Shown here: positions 36,823-51,859 of the stretch, one piece after another
Layout: each line of letters opens with the position of its first letter
Position numbering within the stretch: the first letter of the stretch is position 1
Origin: Nemophila menziesii
Taxonomy: Eukaryota; Streptophyta; Magnoliopsida; Boraginales; Hydrophyllaceae
NCBI GenBank assembly: GCA_029959085.1
Contig: JARWIR010000024.1
Coordinates: 15,736,296 to 15,800,295, forward strand
Direction of reading: 5' to 3'
DNA: 64,000 nt
Program-made: the position numbers and the translations under genes
The notes under the pieces: model-generated
What the model saw: the letters and a program-made list of their open reading frames with translations, nothing else
Database searches by the model: none
Told to the model about the DNA's origin: nothing

Positions 36823-38411
36823 CACGATTTGAATTTTATGATAGATTGGATATGAGAATGATATGGGATGTCAATTTTTTTTTAACAATCCTAGCATATA
36901 TTAAATTAAATAAAAAAATTACCCTACTACGGAAGAAAACAGGTCAGACATATTATGTCAACAAAGCACTACATAAAAAGAGAATCAATGAAAAGGCAAA
37001 ACATAAGATACATCTTACTTTACAATCTAATCAATAGTTTTATTGGTTGATCTCCTAATCCACCAAATATGAATATGAATGTGCTTAATAGTTATCATAC
37101 GGATGTCCTGCAAAATTGGTATCACTAATCACTTGCCATTATGGATTAAGAAATAACTTAGATCACAATTAAAATTTCACTCTTGATGGTGACACAATGA
37201 TCATTGATGATTTTCTTTTGCCTTCCATTCTTAATGTTTTACTCATTAGTCTCTAAAAATTCTTCAAATTTAATAACAGAAGAACTCATAATGAGTTTAA
37301 AGTTATACAGAGCCCAAGTATTTACCGTTTTTTGTGTTTTGGCCTGAGCATCGCATGGCGCCGCATGGCACTAGCGCGATGCTATGCTATTGTTCATGAG
37401 ACCGCCTGTAATTTGGTCATAACTTTTTTGTATATATTTAGAAGTCATTATTATCCATATACATCATATGAATCGTACATACAGGCCATAAAAGTAAGCT
37501 AGTTCAGACTCGTAAAAAGGCCCATATCATGATACTGCACAAAGAAGCTCCCGAAGATCACACAATTTACAAGAGCCCGAAGATCACACAATTGACTATA
37601 CAAGTGTTAATTGTAGAGACCCTTTTTTGGTTTTATAGACCCATTGGTAATTGTTTTGTTTCAAGGAATTTATAATTTGCTCATGAATTTTGGTGTTTGT
37701 AATAGTGTAGGAGGTTTTTGACGTTCAGTAAAATTACTACTTGCTTGTTAAGAAAAGTATTCCGCAGTTTAAACTGAGAAGATATAAGAAAGAGTATAAT
37801 GCAATGTCTTTTCCTCGCCCAAGAGTTTGAAATAATAATACTAAGTGAAATGATTCGTGCATCATATGAGCAGTCTTGCTCACAATTCAGGAAGACGGAA
37901 AACACCCTATGGCCCAAGCCAAAGCCGAAGACAAACAAGTAGGCATGGGAGGTAGACTTTGGGCCTAATTTGAATTAAGTCAAGCTTAGACTTTTTTGAG
38001 TAAAATTGGTTACATAGTGATGTACATTTTTTTACAAGCATCTTCTTGTAGACTTTTCTATATATATGCTTGGCTGCACGCAAGCAATTACGTATACACT
38101 GCTGACAAATAATATCATTCAATGTCTCTGACCAAAGAATACTTAATTTTGCCCAATCTAGAGAAAATTTGCATTATACATGTGATTGTAAATTCATGTT
38201 TTTATACTTATAGTTTTAGTGGGCACAAAATGATAGAACCACACGAACTTACCATCCAGGGAAATTAGAATATAACTCCAAAATTTTCTACCATGATTTA
38301 CTTACTTAGAAGAGATAAAAAAACACCATAAATTAATGTTTATGTCTACTTGGTCTCATCGCCTAAATAATTGATCTTCAACGTTTATGTCTAAATTTGA
38401 ACCCCAAAAAG
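36823..38411. other. Intergenic DNA, no supported gene
   Basis: AT-rich DNA with scattered short frames that show no family. Near 37550-37600, CCCGAAGATCACACAATT is duplicated in tandem. The last few hundred bases probably include the 3' UTR of the Mpv17-family gene. Confidence 0.4.
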
Positions 38412-39600
38412 TCATGCTTTCTCTCTGCTTGCCATGTACGTCAAATATATGCTCCACAAATACGCAAATGAGCTATTAACCAAGGGCTGTAAAATATTAC
38501 ACACAAAATCAAATCATCAAATAAATTCAAAAAAATTAATTTTAAAAGGTATAAGAGTACCTGCAAGTGGACAGGAATAACCCTGAAAGTTAAAAGATCA
38601 CACAATGGCCAGAACACAAGCCCACTTAACAAAGTTGGGACCATATCTCGTTTCAATCTTCCCATAATCTCATGCCCATTTTCACCTAAACTTAATCAGA
38701 AACTCAATCAAAAAAAAAAAAAAAAACATCATAACAATTTATTAAAAAGCTAAACGAGAAACATTACCTTGTAAAGCTGCATTGTAAGAGAAAAAGACAC
38801 CAAGAACTATAGGTCCAAAAATAAGTTGTCCCATTCCGATTTTCTTTAAAATAGAGATCATATTTCGGTTTGGCAATAACTTGCCCAGAAAGTTAAACCA
38901 AACATGTTGTGCTGGGCCTAAAAAGAGAAGCCCATATCCACCTATCCTTATTGACCTTATTAAGTCAAAAGAACCCCCAGGTTCCATAGCAATCATCTGC
39001 CACAATATTCCTCGAATTTTACATAATATTTAATTTTAAAATATTATATAAATTATAGCACATCATTTCAATGGTGATATTTATCCTCAAATTCAGATCA
39101 TATTATATATAAATCAAAGATGTGCATTAGAATGACCTAGTCAAAGGATCAGCAAGTATTTATAAATTGCTTATTAATTGTAATTTATAGGAGAACACTA
39201 ACTAATTATATTAATTAGCCATATTAACCAACACCAAAGTAGTATAATAATCCTACAATAAAGCGGAAATAACGGTAAAAAGAAAAAATTAGAGAATTAC
39301 CTGGGTGGTAACATCAGCAGCTGCATAAATAAGAGAGCAAGAAACGGCTTTTGTTAATAAAGGACGGTTCTCTAACCTCCTTAAATACCATGCTATGATT
39401 CCACCTCCTTCTACTCCCGAAGAGGCCGAGGTTGAGTACGAGGATTTCTTGAAAAATGGGTTATTCAAATAATTAGAACCCCTCACTTTGATTAGTGAGT
39501 AATAAGATTTAGAAAAGGCATGATAAGTATGAGTTCTCCGATTTGGTAGGTGTTGAAATATGCCATGTTTCGCTAATTTTGTTATTAAATCGATTCTCAT
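38412..39600 (-). CDS. Mpv17/PMP22-family membrane protein
   Basis: Four exons on the minus strand: 39600-39301, 38996-38768, 38685-38561 and 38486-38412, with donors CAG|GTAATT, AAG|GTAATG and CAG|GTACTC and acceptors GCAG|ATG, TTTAG|GTG and ACAG|CCC. The product has 242 residues. Residues 1-70 are basic, Ser/Tyr-rich and nearly free of acidic residues, as in a mitochondrial or plastid targeting sequence. The core has the family pattern: W-Y-L--LE-RPLLTKA (about 73-87), DV-TQ (about 96-100), D-IRSIRIGGYG, GP-QH-WF-FL, and the C-terminal signature FWPLCDLLTFRVIPVHLQPLV. Four membrane helices are expected. Animal Mpv17 and PMP22 are inner mitochondrial or peroxisomal membrane proteins; the exact transport role here is unknown. 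No disruptions seen. Confidence 0.92.
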
Positions 39601-39974
39601 GTTTCTTCTTACTTATGTTTTGTTTCAGTGTGTGAGTGGAAGAAAATAAAAACAATAAGGAAAAGAGGGGAGCAGAGAGACTCTACTTCTTACTAGAGTT
39701 TTAACTAATTTGTTTCAGTGTCTGAGTAGAAGGTTTTTTAACTTACCCAACAAACTTAGTGAAAAAGTCAAGGTAAATTTTTTTGACGTGTCCTCTAATT
39801 AAACTATCTCACTTTGATCATCATTGATTGAGTTTTTTTACTCATGAAATTAACCCCACATGAAAAATAAGAGGTCATTGTTAAACACAACTTAATTATA
39901 ACATTTTTGATAAGGGGTTATTGTTGAAAACATCCTTCTTAAACTCTCTAATTGTTTTTTTTTTATGACTTTAA

Positions 39975-40635
39975 TAATCTTATTTATAAAAAAATGCCTA
40001 ATGAAATAATTATTTATAGAAAACATCCCCTTTATATTTTCTATACCTTTATTAATTCCATCACATGCGCGCGTCCGTGAAATTTTTTTAAAATCGTCAT
40101 AACTAATTCAAAAAAAATCAGAAAATTAAAAAAAAAAATTGAATAAATCTAATTAATATTTACATCTATGAATTTTTTTGATTTTTTTTGAATTTTTTTA
40201 ATTTTTTCGAATTTTTTTAATTTTTTTTCGCAAACACGGAATTCCATGTTTTAAACCGTGAAATAAACATGAAATTCCATGTTTTAAACCGTGAAATAAA
40301 CATGAAATTCCATGTTTCAAACATGAAATTCCATGTTTTAAACATGGAATTTCGTGTCTGCGAAAAAAAAAATTAAAAAAATCAAAAAAATCAAAAAAAA
40401 TCAAAAAATTCAGAAAATTCCGAAAAAAATCATAGACGTAAATATTAATTTGATTTATCCAAATATAATTTTCTTGATTTTTTTTGAATTAGTTATGACG
40501 ATTTTAAAAAAATTTCACGGACGCGCGCGTGTTTATTAGTTTTTTTCTTATTTTTTAATTGTTAATTATAAGGGGGCTGTTTTCAATAAATATTTTTTTC
40601 TAGGCACCTTTTTCTAAATAAGTTTTTTAATAGGC
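39975..40635. mobile_element. Palindromic MITE with long inverted arms
   Basis: The left arm at about 40068-40235 (GCGCGCGTCCGTGAAATTTT then ATCGTCATAACTAATTCAAA) is the inverse of the right arm at about 40365-40530. The centre (40236-40370) repeats the self-complementary motif CATGAAATTCCATGTTT. Weaker outer arms are also inverse to each other (left CTTATTTATAAAAAAATGCCTA near 39975-40000, right TAGGCACC...AAATAAG near 40600-40630). No TSD resolved. The frames on both strands across it are repeat by-products. Confidence 0.7.
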
Positions 40636-40899
40636 ATCAATCAACAATTGACTCATTTGATAAAAGTAAACTTATTTAATTATTTTAATTATTTTATTAC
40701 ATATTTTATGATAGAACTTTTTTTATGTTTGGAATTCGAAAAAATGGTCAACTTTAAATTTCTTTAGATTTGAATATTGAATAGATATGTTGAAGTAAAT
40801 ATTTGCATCTGAGCAACAAATCAAATTTTATTCCTAAAATACAATATGTTTTTTCGGGAATCCGATTTAGAGAGTGACATCTCCCTTTCAAGACGAGAT

Positions 40900-43195
40900 C
40901 CCACTTTAAGAAATGTCTTGAAATTTTTTTATGACCCATTGGAAATTATTTTGGCTCTATATATTGGTCTATCTTCAACCCATATTTAACCTCTTCTTCT
41001 CCATCACTTTTTATATCATTGGAGAACAAATGTAAGAGATATTCAAGCTCAAATCATCAAGTTATTATATAAAATTAAATCTTGTACACTTCATTGTTCA
41101 CATATACTTATTAAGGAGTTTATCTACAAGATTTATTGTATAAATCAACTCATGAAATAGACTAATTAAGCCTTATTTTATCATCCATTCAAGAGGAGAT
41201 CATTCAAGTCAATAAAAGTATTATCCACTCAATAATAGTCTATTTTCAAGCACTTTCATATCCACTCATCAAGGAGATCAAGAATATAACTGTATCATTT
41301 GCTCATTAAGGAGTAATATTTTCTTACTTGTAATAATCATTCAAGCATAAAGGTTTTAACACTTTCTCTATGTTAGCTTAGCTTATTTATCAAATCACTA
41401 TCATACTACTTGCATTATCCATTAGATCTTTGATAAAGTGTCTAAGAGAAGTTTCTTCCAACTAATAATTGTCAAGAAAAGTCTTTAATTAGGCGTTAAT
41501 TATATCAGTGTCCTATTCACCCCCTTTAGTACTTACAAAATGATAATAATTATATTTGGATGTTAATTGTATTATAGATATTAAAGAGCATAACTGATAG
41601 TATTCTTGGATGGAGGCCATTATACAAAGGAAACATGGACTGATCAGACTTTGACCATACTTACCAGATCTTGATCAAGGGTTGACCACGTTGATCACGT
41701 GGACCACTTGGACCACGCGAGTTCTTAAGGTATTTGAATGTTCAAAATATGATATTAAAGCTTACTCTACCAAATTCACAAGGGTGTTTGAGCAAACTTT
41801 GACTGAGCGTTGAATAAGCGTTAATCACGTTGATCAAGGGTATTTCTAAGGTATTTTGTTATTTGGTCATGATTTTGAGGCTAATATTATATTATTTCCC
41901 TTAATTACGTTGACATGTGACATGATTAATTTAGGCATGTAGATTAAAAGGTTAAATAGTTTAGAATTTACACCTTCTGGCAACCTTGATCATTTTGTCA
42001 ATTGACATAAAAGCATAGATGGAAGATATGTTGAGAAACCTTTTAAGTATGTGACCAGTAAGAAACCTAGTATGTTATGACTAAAAATTATCGTTAGCAT
42101 AGAAGGATAAATGTACCTTAGGTATTTTCAACCTAAAGATAAAAAGGAAAGTTTTGCTGTAAAATATAAAACCACTATCGGAAAAAACAACTTGGTAGAA
42201 AATCAAGGGACTTAGGAAAAGATGATATAGTTCCACATTCCTTAAAGAGTTTTGTGAAACTAATATGACTGTACATGAATTTAGGACCCTTTACAAGCCC
42301 CAATAAAATGGCCTAACTAAAAGATATAATAGATATGAATGCCATTTTAATACATTTTGGATTGCCCAAATATAAGGGGAAGCGGTCTTATCAGTTTGTT
42401 ATGTGTTAAACATGCCATCCTGTAAGATCCTATATAAAATCTATGAGTAATGGAATTGTATTTTACCTAACCTATAATATATAATAATGTGGGTGGTCTT
42501 TGTGAGAACAAACTTGATAAATTCAACGACTATTGACTTAAGTTTGAGTTTCTCAAGATGAATTCATAGCCTAAGTGGGGCGGTCCAAGTGAGAATAGTA
42601 TTGATAAATTAATTAAGATTGATAATCATTCTCAATTAATTCATATCCTAGGAAGGTCCTTTTGAGAATGGAATTGATGAATTTATTAAGGTTTAGTTCT
42701 ACATTTAAATGAATTCACAACCTAAGAAGGCGGTCCTAGTGAGAACAAACTTGATAAATTCATTGACATCGATTGAGGTTGAGTTTTGCATCTCTTACTG
42801 ATTTCAAAACCCAAGAGGGGTAGTCTATTATGAGAAGATGTTTGTACAAAATCACATAGGTGAGTACAAAGATTGGTCTGACTTTATAAGTAATACATGT
42901 TGGTCTCTTTAAAACATTTATCGAAACCAAGGTATACGCGTTTCCTTCCTAAACATATGTAAAGAAAATATCGTAGAGTATTTGCTTGAAATTTGAGTTA
43001 AGTATCTTTAGTAGGATCTCAGTTAAAGAAAATATTTGGTGACCATAATTGATTGTTGCTTCATTTCACTGCATATTAATCCCAATATATATTGATTGAA
43101 GATTGATACTTTAGTACATTTTAATTCATTTTATGCTTATGAATTTACCCTTTCTTCTTTACTCTTATTATCTATTTTTGCGTTGGATAAATAAC
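40900..43195 (+). pseudogene. Decayed Ty1/copia-like sequence
   Basis: Around 42240-42370 the plus strand gives FCETNMTVHEFRTLYKPQ-NGLTKRYNR-ECHF, recognisable as the end of a copia integrase core (usual form: TPYTPQQNGVAER). Upstream, 40990-41530 is rich in TCATTCAAG/TCATCAAGG motifs and ends in TATTCACCCCCTTTAGTAC, similar to the end of some copia LTRs. Many stops and frame changes; no termini defined. A degenerate tandem of GCGGTCC--GTGAGAA--AACTTGATAAATTCA units lies at about 42490-42840. Confidence 0.45.
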
Positions 43196-43215
43196 ATTTA
43201 AAGTCATGAATTTTA

Positions 43216-43858
43216 CCCTTAAGAATAGCAAGTGAATTTGTTTCCGCGTGGGGCAAGGAGTGCGATGGAGGAATTATTAAGGTTGCAAAGAGCGAGTTAA
43301 TAAAGTGGGTAAAGCTGAAAGGTAAATTAAAGTTGAATATTCATGGGTGCTATGATGTAGTGAGGAACAAGGCGGGTATAGGTGGGAGATTAAGAGACGA
43401 GGACATAGCCTTTATAGCTAGGTTCTCCGGACCATGTGTGGTTGAATCAACTTTCTTTTCAGAAGTATGAACTCTACATTACAGATTGAGATGGGTAATT
43501 AGTCGGGGCATTAAAGAATTGTATGTCGAAACTGATTCGAGAGAACTTCACTCGCTAGTGAAGGGCGGTAAGAATTTGAATTGTCATATCGGACGGGGGT
43601 GTAGCGAGTTGTTAAAGAGCTATCCATGAATTCAATTACTAGCTGTTTATCGCAAAGCAAACATATGTGCGGATCTATTAGCTAAAGAAGGTGCGGATTT
43701 GATTGAAGATCCTTGTGTATTGGAAAACCTCCGGATTATCGGTGGCAAGATATAACTAGTGATAGGAGTAGTTGTACAATTCCTAGATTAGTTTTAGATC
43801 ATTTTTAAGGGAATAGTTGATTTTATATAATCAATTTCGACTTTAGATGTATGTGTAA
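43216..43858 (+). mobile_element. 5'-truncated LINE (RNase H end) just upstream of CK2 alpha
   Basis: A perfect 16-bp duplication AAAGTCATGAATTTTA at 43200-43215 and 43859-43874 bounds a 643-bp insertion. It codes for the tail of a LINE ORF2: SEFVSAWGKECDGG, LKLNIHGCYDVVRNKAGIGGRLRDE, ELYVETDSRELHSLVKGG and YRKANICADLLAKEGADLI, an RNase H domain with two in-frame stops. The 3' end has only a short A-run. It belongs with the LINE remnant at 5.0-6.9 kb. Its 3' end lies 240 bp upstream of the CK2 alpha start codon. Confidence 0.88.
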
Positions 43859-44098
43859 AAAGTCATGAATTTTATAACGGCCTACTATTAAATATTTGGT
43901 ATTTGGTAGGATTTCCAACAAACCAAAAGGAGTAGGAATATAAATACAATAAGACTTAAAATTGGATCTTAAACCCAATTTTATTCACCTTACAAGTCCA
44001 AGCCCATTTGTACTATCAACGGACAAAAAGCATTTCAAAGCTTTAACAAATAAATATATCCCTAAAAACTCAGACAAAATTAAAAACATTTCAAAGCT

Positions 44099-45926
<1,828 letters not shown>

Positions 45927-46269
45927 TAGTCTTTTATTTTCTCGATTGATTTGTGTGGTTTGGTGAATGTATGAGACAAAGTATTTTCTCCATTTTTAGT
46001 TAAAACATTGTTGTATAGTTATAATAGTTAATTGTTATAGCTATTATAGAAGTAGGGGAATCTTTTGGTGGTTTTATACCATTAAACCCTATTTGTGGTT
46101 TTTTCGTAACTTTGTTATTCAGTGTTTATAAGGCTTGAGCCTTATTGTGTGGACCTCATATTTATGTGTTTTGTGTTGAAACTTATTAACAAAACATAAA
46201 CTTGTTTTAAATTTATTATCCAAACATACATCATCTTATGTTTTAAACTTTTTTTTATTAGAGTTGTGA

Positions 46270-47200
46270 AAAATGTTAGGTGTTATTGAGAAGGTTGAGC
46301 ATTTAGGTGGGTCATTAATCAGAATTTAAAATTTAGATGGTTTTTGAAAATTATTTGGGGATTCTAATGAATGCATGATATCTAGATATTTAAGATTCTT
46401 TAATGATTTAAGGGTCATTTAAGGGGGAAAAGGATTTCTTATAAAGTCTATTCTTCAGGCGTTTGTCAAATTATATTATATCCCTTATTCAGTTTCTAAG
46501 ATGTTTTTCAAAGATTATTTTAAACTATTCGCTCATTTCTTGTGGGGTTGGGGCCAAAAGTGTCATATTCATAGAAAAACTAATTACAAACTCTAAAAAA
46601 ATTATGGTTTTGGTTTTTGGGATTCTAAAAATATGAATATTGCGCTCTTAGCCATAACAACATGACACATCCCCTTTAATTATGACTTACTGATAGCTAG
46701 AGTTCTTAAAAGTGATTATTTTTCTAATACATTTTTGTAGTTAGTTACTTGTAAATAAGTTTGCTACTAGGCGTGGACTAGTAAAAAATAAGTTTGCTAT
46801 TAGGCGTGGACTAGTAAAATAGCTAGCTTAAATATTCTCAAATAAAGATGTTGTTTATCGATTTGGCAATGGTTCAAAAAATTAATATTTGGAATGACAA
46901 ATGGATCTATTCCAATTATAAAACCATCCAATACTGATATTCAATGGATGAACTTTTTTTTCTAGATGGATCTAACTGAACACATTTCTTATTATTAATT
47001 TATTTCATAGGGACGTGAATGATCATATAACCCAAATTCCATTCTATATGCTCGATAAATTAATTTTGCCTTTTGGCACTAAGGGAAATAATTTTACCAA
47101 GTATGGATATAATGTTATCTCATGTATAAGGGAAGAGAAGAATTTTAAAGTCTCATCACGTATAAGTGCCAATTTGGGATTGATTATTTTAAAACTATAG
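46270..47200 (+). pseudogene. Highly degraded LINE reverse transcriptase/zf-RVT segment
   Basis: The plus strand gives ILQAFVKLYYIPYSVSKMFFKDY and FAHFLWGWGQKCHIHRKTNYK (about 46450-46590), then GFWDSKNMNIALLA, the pattern of the region after the LINE RT (usual form: FWWG...IHW..W). Stops are frequent and the ends are not defined. Confidence 0.55.
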
Positions 47201-47779
47201 CGTTCTTTGATTAAAATTAAAATATTTGTAAAAAATATTTATAAATATTTTGACATTTAAAATCACTTTAAATGATTATTTTATAATTATTTATTTAGTG
47301 TTTTTTTTAAAAGTGATTTTAAAAGTATAAAATATTTGTATGAATCTAAAATAAATCTCAAACAAGACTAGTAATAGTTAAAATACAATTGTGATTTTTT
47401 TTTTCTTAATAACTTCCTAACTTCTTATAAATATAGGGCACTATAATCTTATCTTAAAATTCCAATTATTGAAACTCTAATTATTGAAAGACCAATATAC
47501 AATTCAATTGATAAATATCAAAATTTGTAATGATAGCGTGGTAATGATCATTTTTGAACTCACATATTGTTATTATGCTATATACGTCTTTATCTATTTC
47601 AAAAATAAAATAAAATAATATATTATTATTATTTCATTTCACTTTTTATCCTCCCTAAGATTTTAATACCAATTATAGTATTTTTATTTTTTTAATTAAT
47701 CTTTTTAATTTAATAACAATACATAAAAATATAAAGATAAAATAAAAATTTAATAAAAGATAATGATTTATATCACACT

Positions 47780-49680
47780 TTTTTTTATAACTAAGAAGTC
47801 AAAACGACCCTGAAGAAAGATCTTAAAGAAATAATTATTAAATTATCTAAGACTAATCTAGACACCGCTCAACCATAGCAGTCGTGTGTTAGAAGTCTTC
47901 ATAGCCACTCTGGTGGGTCCGTGTACAAGATCGGACTCTCCTTATTCTGTAACCCAAACTTAGCCATCCAATCCGCGCAACTATTCGCTTCGCGGAAGCC
48001 CCAAACTATCTCAAAGTCTGCATTATTCGCCAAAATCACTTGGCACTCACGTCTAATATCATTCGAAGAGCCCATTGAGTTCGCATCGCCCTCCACTAGT
48101 GCACACAACTCGCTCGATTCAGTTTCGATGATAAGGTTTGTATCTCCACGAGTCACTGCCAAATGTAAACTGAAATGGGTGTACTTGCAACGCATCCACC
48201 TGCAAAACCACCTAGGTACTCACCTAGCCTGTTTCGGAACAAGACACCAACCCCCTCGGAGGACGTGCTATGATCAAATGACCCATCGATATTAAGTTTG
48301 ACCCGACTACCGGTTTAGCCCATTTGACGAGAACGCTACATGAAGAAACAATCAAACCTCAATCGCGCTCAATCCCCCAAGCTCTAACATAATCTCTCGC
48401 CGCATTCCTAACAACCGCCTTCAACTCGGTATTCGATTTTATCCTTGCTCCACTATCGAACACCTTTGCATTTCTATTCGTCCAAATCGTCCAAACAAGA
48501 GCCGCTACCCAAGTACGCCGCTCAATCCCGTTAATAACCTTCTCCCCGGACAACACTCGAGACCACCAACCATTGCTATCCAGTCCCAAGTTGGTCGAAC
48601 CTGTAAACGCTGCTGCTGGACGGACCTGCTACCCTCTGATCTGCGCCTGAACTGTACCCGACCCTCCTAGCTGCTGTCTCGTGGATCCTGAGCTCATCTG
48701 CAGCGTAAAATTTTGCCGCCTACCGCGGCTGCCCAACGCTCCTTCAGGAGGTGTACCCTGCCGCGCAAGAACAACACTAGAAACTACTGGAATCCCATGA
48801 ACACTATTTTCGCGATATTGCACATTGGTCCTTGTACAATTTTGCACCAGCTCGCTATACCTAGAACACTCTTGAAACAGGTGCCTCGCCGTTTCAGCTA
48901 CTAAGCCGCACCCCGGACAAACCAAACTATCAATAACTCCTCTATCCACCAAATTAATCATAGTAGGAAGACGATCGATCCCAAATAATCCGCCATAACA
49001 GTACTTTAAACTTTTGTGGGCATTTAAGTTTCCACACGAGATCCCAATTAAAACCCAAAACATTTCCCACCTGAGTTAATTCATTATACGCCGACCAAAC
49101 AGAGAAAATTCCAGACGATTCGAGATCCCATTTATAAAATCTTTCCAAGTCATTCACCTCCTCAGTCACTCCACACCTTAACACCTCACACCCAAAAAGA
49201 ATATTCCTACACATCCGCGAATCGGACGGCTTTGCCTCCCTATCAAGTATCCCTTCCCGAAAATACTTCTGTTTAAGAGCTGTAACCCACAAGGCCAAAT
49301 CCCCCTTAACACTTTCCATCCTAACTTTGCCAAAAGCGCTTTATTATAATCGCGCACGCTCCGAAGCCCCAAACCTCTGCACTTTGATTGTTGTAAATCC
49401 ACTGCCAGTAGAGTTTTCCCGTCTCCAATTGGCTCACAAGATTCATCAATCGGCCGCGCCCTTTTGTTAAATCGTATTCCATCCCTGTTCAGCGGCGGAA
49501 AAGCCTCGCTTCCGCCCACCGCCGGCGTATCTTCCACCATGATTGTGTCTGTAGGTTCTCCACCACCAGATGGTGGTGGTTCCGTTGTGCCCATCTTGTT
49601 CGGAGGAGCCTCCGGTGTTAGATCAAAGGAAGAAGCTATTTTAGCTGATAACGACTTGTTTCTAGAGAAAGAATTTTAAA
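47780..49680 (-). pseudogene. Internally deleted LINE: ORF1-like start joined to the ORF2 C-terminal half
   Basis: From 49594 the minus strand reads MGTTEPPPSGGGEPTDTIMV..., a Pro/Gly/Glu-rich start like LINE ORF1 N-termini. It then passes in the same frame to QSKCRGLGLRSVRDYNKALLAKLGWKVL, which belongs after the ORF2 RT domain. Endonuclease and RT between them are missing. Downstream follow zf-RVT (49063-48850, CPGCGLVAETARHLFQEC), a GC-rich linker (about 48790-48610), WVAALVWTIWTNRNAKVF (48510-48455) and the RNase H C-terminal half (48195-47899, IIETESSELCALVEG, REANSCADWMAKFG). Several frameshifts. A T-run near 47782 may be the poly(A) tail. Confidence 0.75.
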
Positions 49681-49689
49681 AAAATTCTT

Positions 49690-51035
49690 TTTTTATATCA
49701 CACCTTTTTATTTCTTTCTAGTCTTATTTTCTATATAAAAGTTTCAAACATAAATAATAAAGCATCCCTGAGGTCGGTTTTTTTTTTTTCTAATCATTGA
49801 AAAGCTCCACTTTACCATCATACCAGATAACGTCATGTTTCTTATCCCAAGCACCTGTTATTTCAAGTCATAATAATATGTTATCTTACTAATGGAAGGA
49901 TAAAGTGAGCAACCTCAAGAATCTTTAGGTGCATCTAAACCAAAAATGACACCCAAACAAGAAAGGGGAATCTGCATCACACTTATTTGTGATGTCTTAC
50001 ATCACTAAACTAGCGGCACCTAAAAATACAAAAAAGAATAAAGAGTATGGTCTACTCACGCTTAAGCAGATTCCAATTTGATTTAAAGCAAGGGGCCATT
50101 AGTGAAGCAGTGAGGCCCCCTAAAGCCAAACTCCATATATTGCCATTTTTAATTACTAGTCCGAGATATAAATCTTCAAATGAAATTGCCTTTGTAAATA
50201 CATTTTTGTGGTGCCAATCTTCCACCAAAGCCCCATTATACATTCATAAGTTGTCGATTAGTTTAGTAGCTGATTAATTGTCTGGACAATGATTAACTGG
50301 TGACCCAACCCGATGACACTATTTAAATTCATTAGATAAGGTCATGTGTCTAATCCCAAACAACCAATGACAATATTTAAATTCATTAGATAAGGTCATG
50401 TGTCTAATCCCAAACAACCTGTTAACGCAACTATAATACCATATTACTTTGTTAATCAAAGGAGAATATAATAAAACTGGGTTCATGCTTCATAAACCAT
50501 TGTAATTTGGTTCACTATTCTATAAAAAATACTGTCTTTTTTATTCTTCTAACATATCTTAAGTTCGCTTCCACTTGATCGTAACAAATTAGGTTAAATG
50601 GATACATCAAAAAATTGTACAAAAATATCATAAAAAACGATTCATTAATTATTTTAAATGCAAACTCCTCAAATGATATACACCTGATAAAGAACTTTTA
50701 GAAAGAAAAAAAAAAGACAGTTTGAATTAAAGAAAAATTCTTAAAATTGAAAAAGTTGAGTTTTAGAAAAAATTTCAAAACTCAATCTATTTTTCTTTTT
50801 TGCTGTATTTTTGTTCTGTAATTCACAAACACATGGTATATATATCATATTTTATAATATATACTTATTGTTTGTTATTCACAAACACTAAAAAAAAAAT
50901 GAAAACATATTAGAATGTAAAAATGAAACAAAAAATAAGAACAATATGAATTTTGAAAAAATTCTCAAAAATTAAAAAGTTGAGTCTTGGGAATTTTTCA
51001 AACTGTTTTTTTTTTTTTGCAGTATTTTTTTTTGT
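49690..51035. other. Intergenic DNA with a 54-bp tandem duplication
   Basis: No gene is supported. A 54-bp unit (containing TTTAAATTCATTAGATAAGG) is repeated in tandem at about 50312-50420. A looser duplication of an AAAAAGTTGAGT-containing segment occurs at about 50725 and 50965. Confidence 0.5.
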
Positions 51036-51723
51036 TACAAGAAGATCTAAAATGGATCGTGGAATACTAATCTAAGACATCATTCAACAATCCAGGACTA
51101 ACACAATTCTAGGTGTTTTCCATCCCACGATCGCGCGTGACAAATTTCTAAATCCTCTTTGGGGGATCACGATGTAGAATGAAATCTTCTTGTTGCGACA
51201 AACCAGCACGAGCCAAACAATCCGCACTATAATTAGTTTCTATATATGTAGGCTTGAGTTTGAACGAGATGTTATTGGCCATGGTCATCCGAATGTGATC
51301 AGTCCAAGGATCTAATGGTCCTCTACACACTCCCGTATCGCGAATTACTTCTATCACTTCCCACGAGTCAACTTCGGAAACCACCTCTCTCAATTGCATC
51401 TCTTCCACTAGTTTAAATCCTTCATACAAGACTACTAATTCCACGACTAACGAAGAATCATGCTTGATCTTCATAAAAAATCCCGTAACCTAGTTACCCT
51501 CTTCGTATCTAACTAATCCTCCACCACCTCTCTCATTACGCCATCTATTACTACTACCATCTGTATTCATCTTAAACCCATGAACTGGTTTATTCCAACC
51601 AACTAAGCTTGCAACACCCTTATTAACCGGAACTTTACTTGAGATATTACCCCAAACTTTTGCATACGAGGATGCGAGGTCTTGAGCTTTTCGTACCAGC
51701 TCTTGCCTGTCGGAATTGCACAC
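51036..51723 (-). pseudogene. LINE ORF2 RNase H remnant
   Basis: Minus frames 51723-51490 and 51474-51148 are in phase and separated by a single TAG. Together they give WNKPVHGFKMNTDGSSNRW, RGGGGLVRYEEGN, ELVVLYEGFKLV and NYSADCLARAGLSQQ, an RNase H domain with the D-E-D-type acidic positions. The two T-runs at about 51007-51036 suggest the poly(A) tail. A family distinct from the LINE at 58 kb. Confidence 0.8.
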
Positions 51724-51859
51724 CTATTAAAGATTTTTGAGAATTTTACTTGTGGGAATAAAGTGGGTGCGAGAAGAAGAAGAAGAAGGGGTTGGCAATA
51801 TTTGAGGTTGGAGGTGTGGTGAGATGGGAGATGGTTTCGAGGTTTTATTTTTGGAAATA

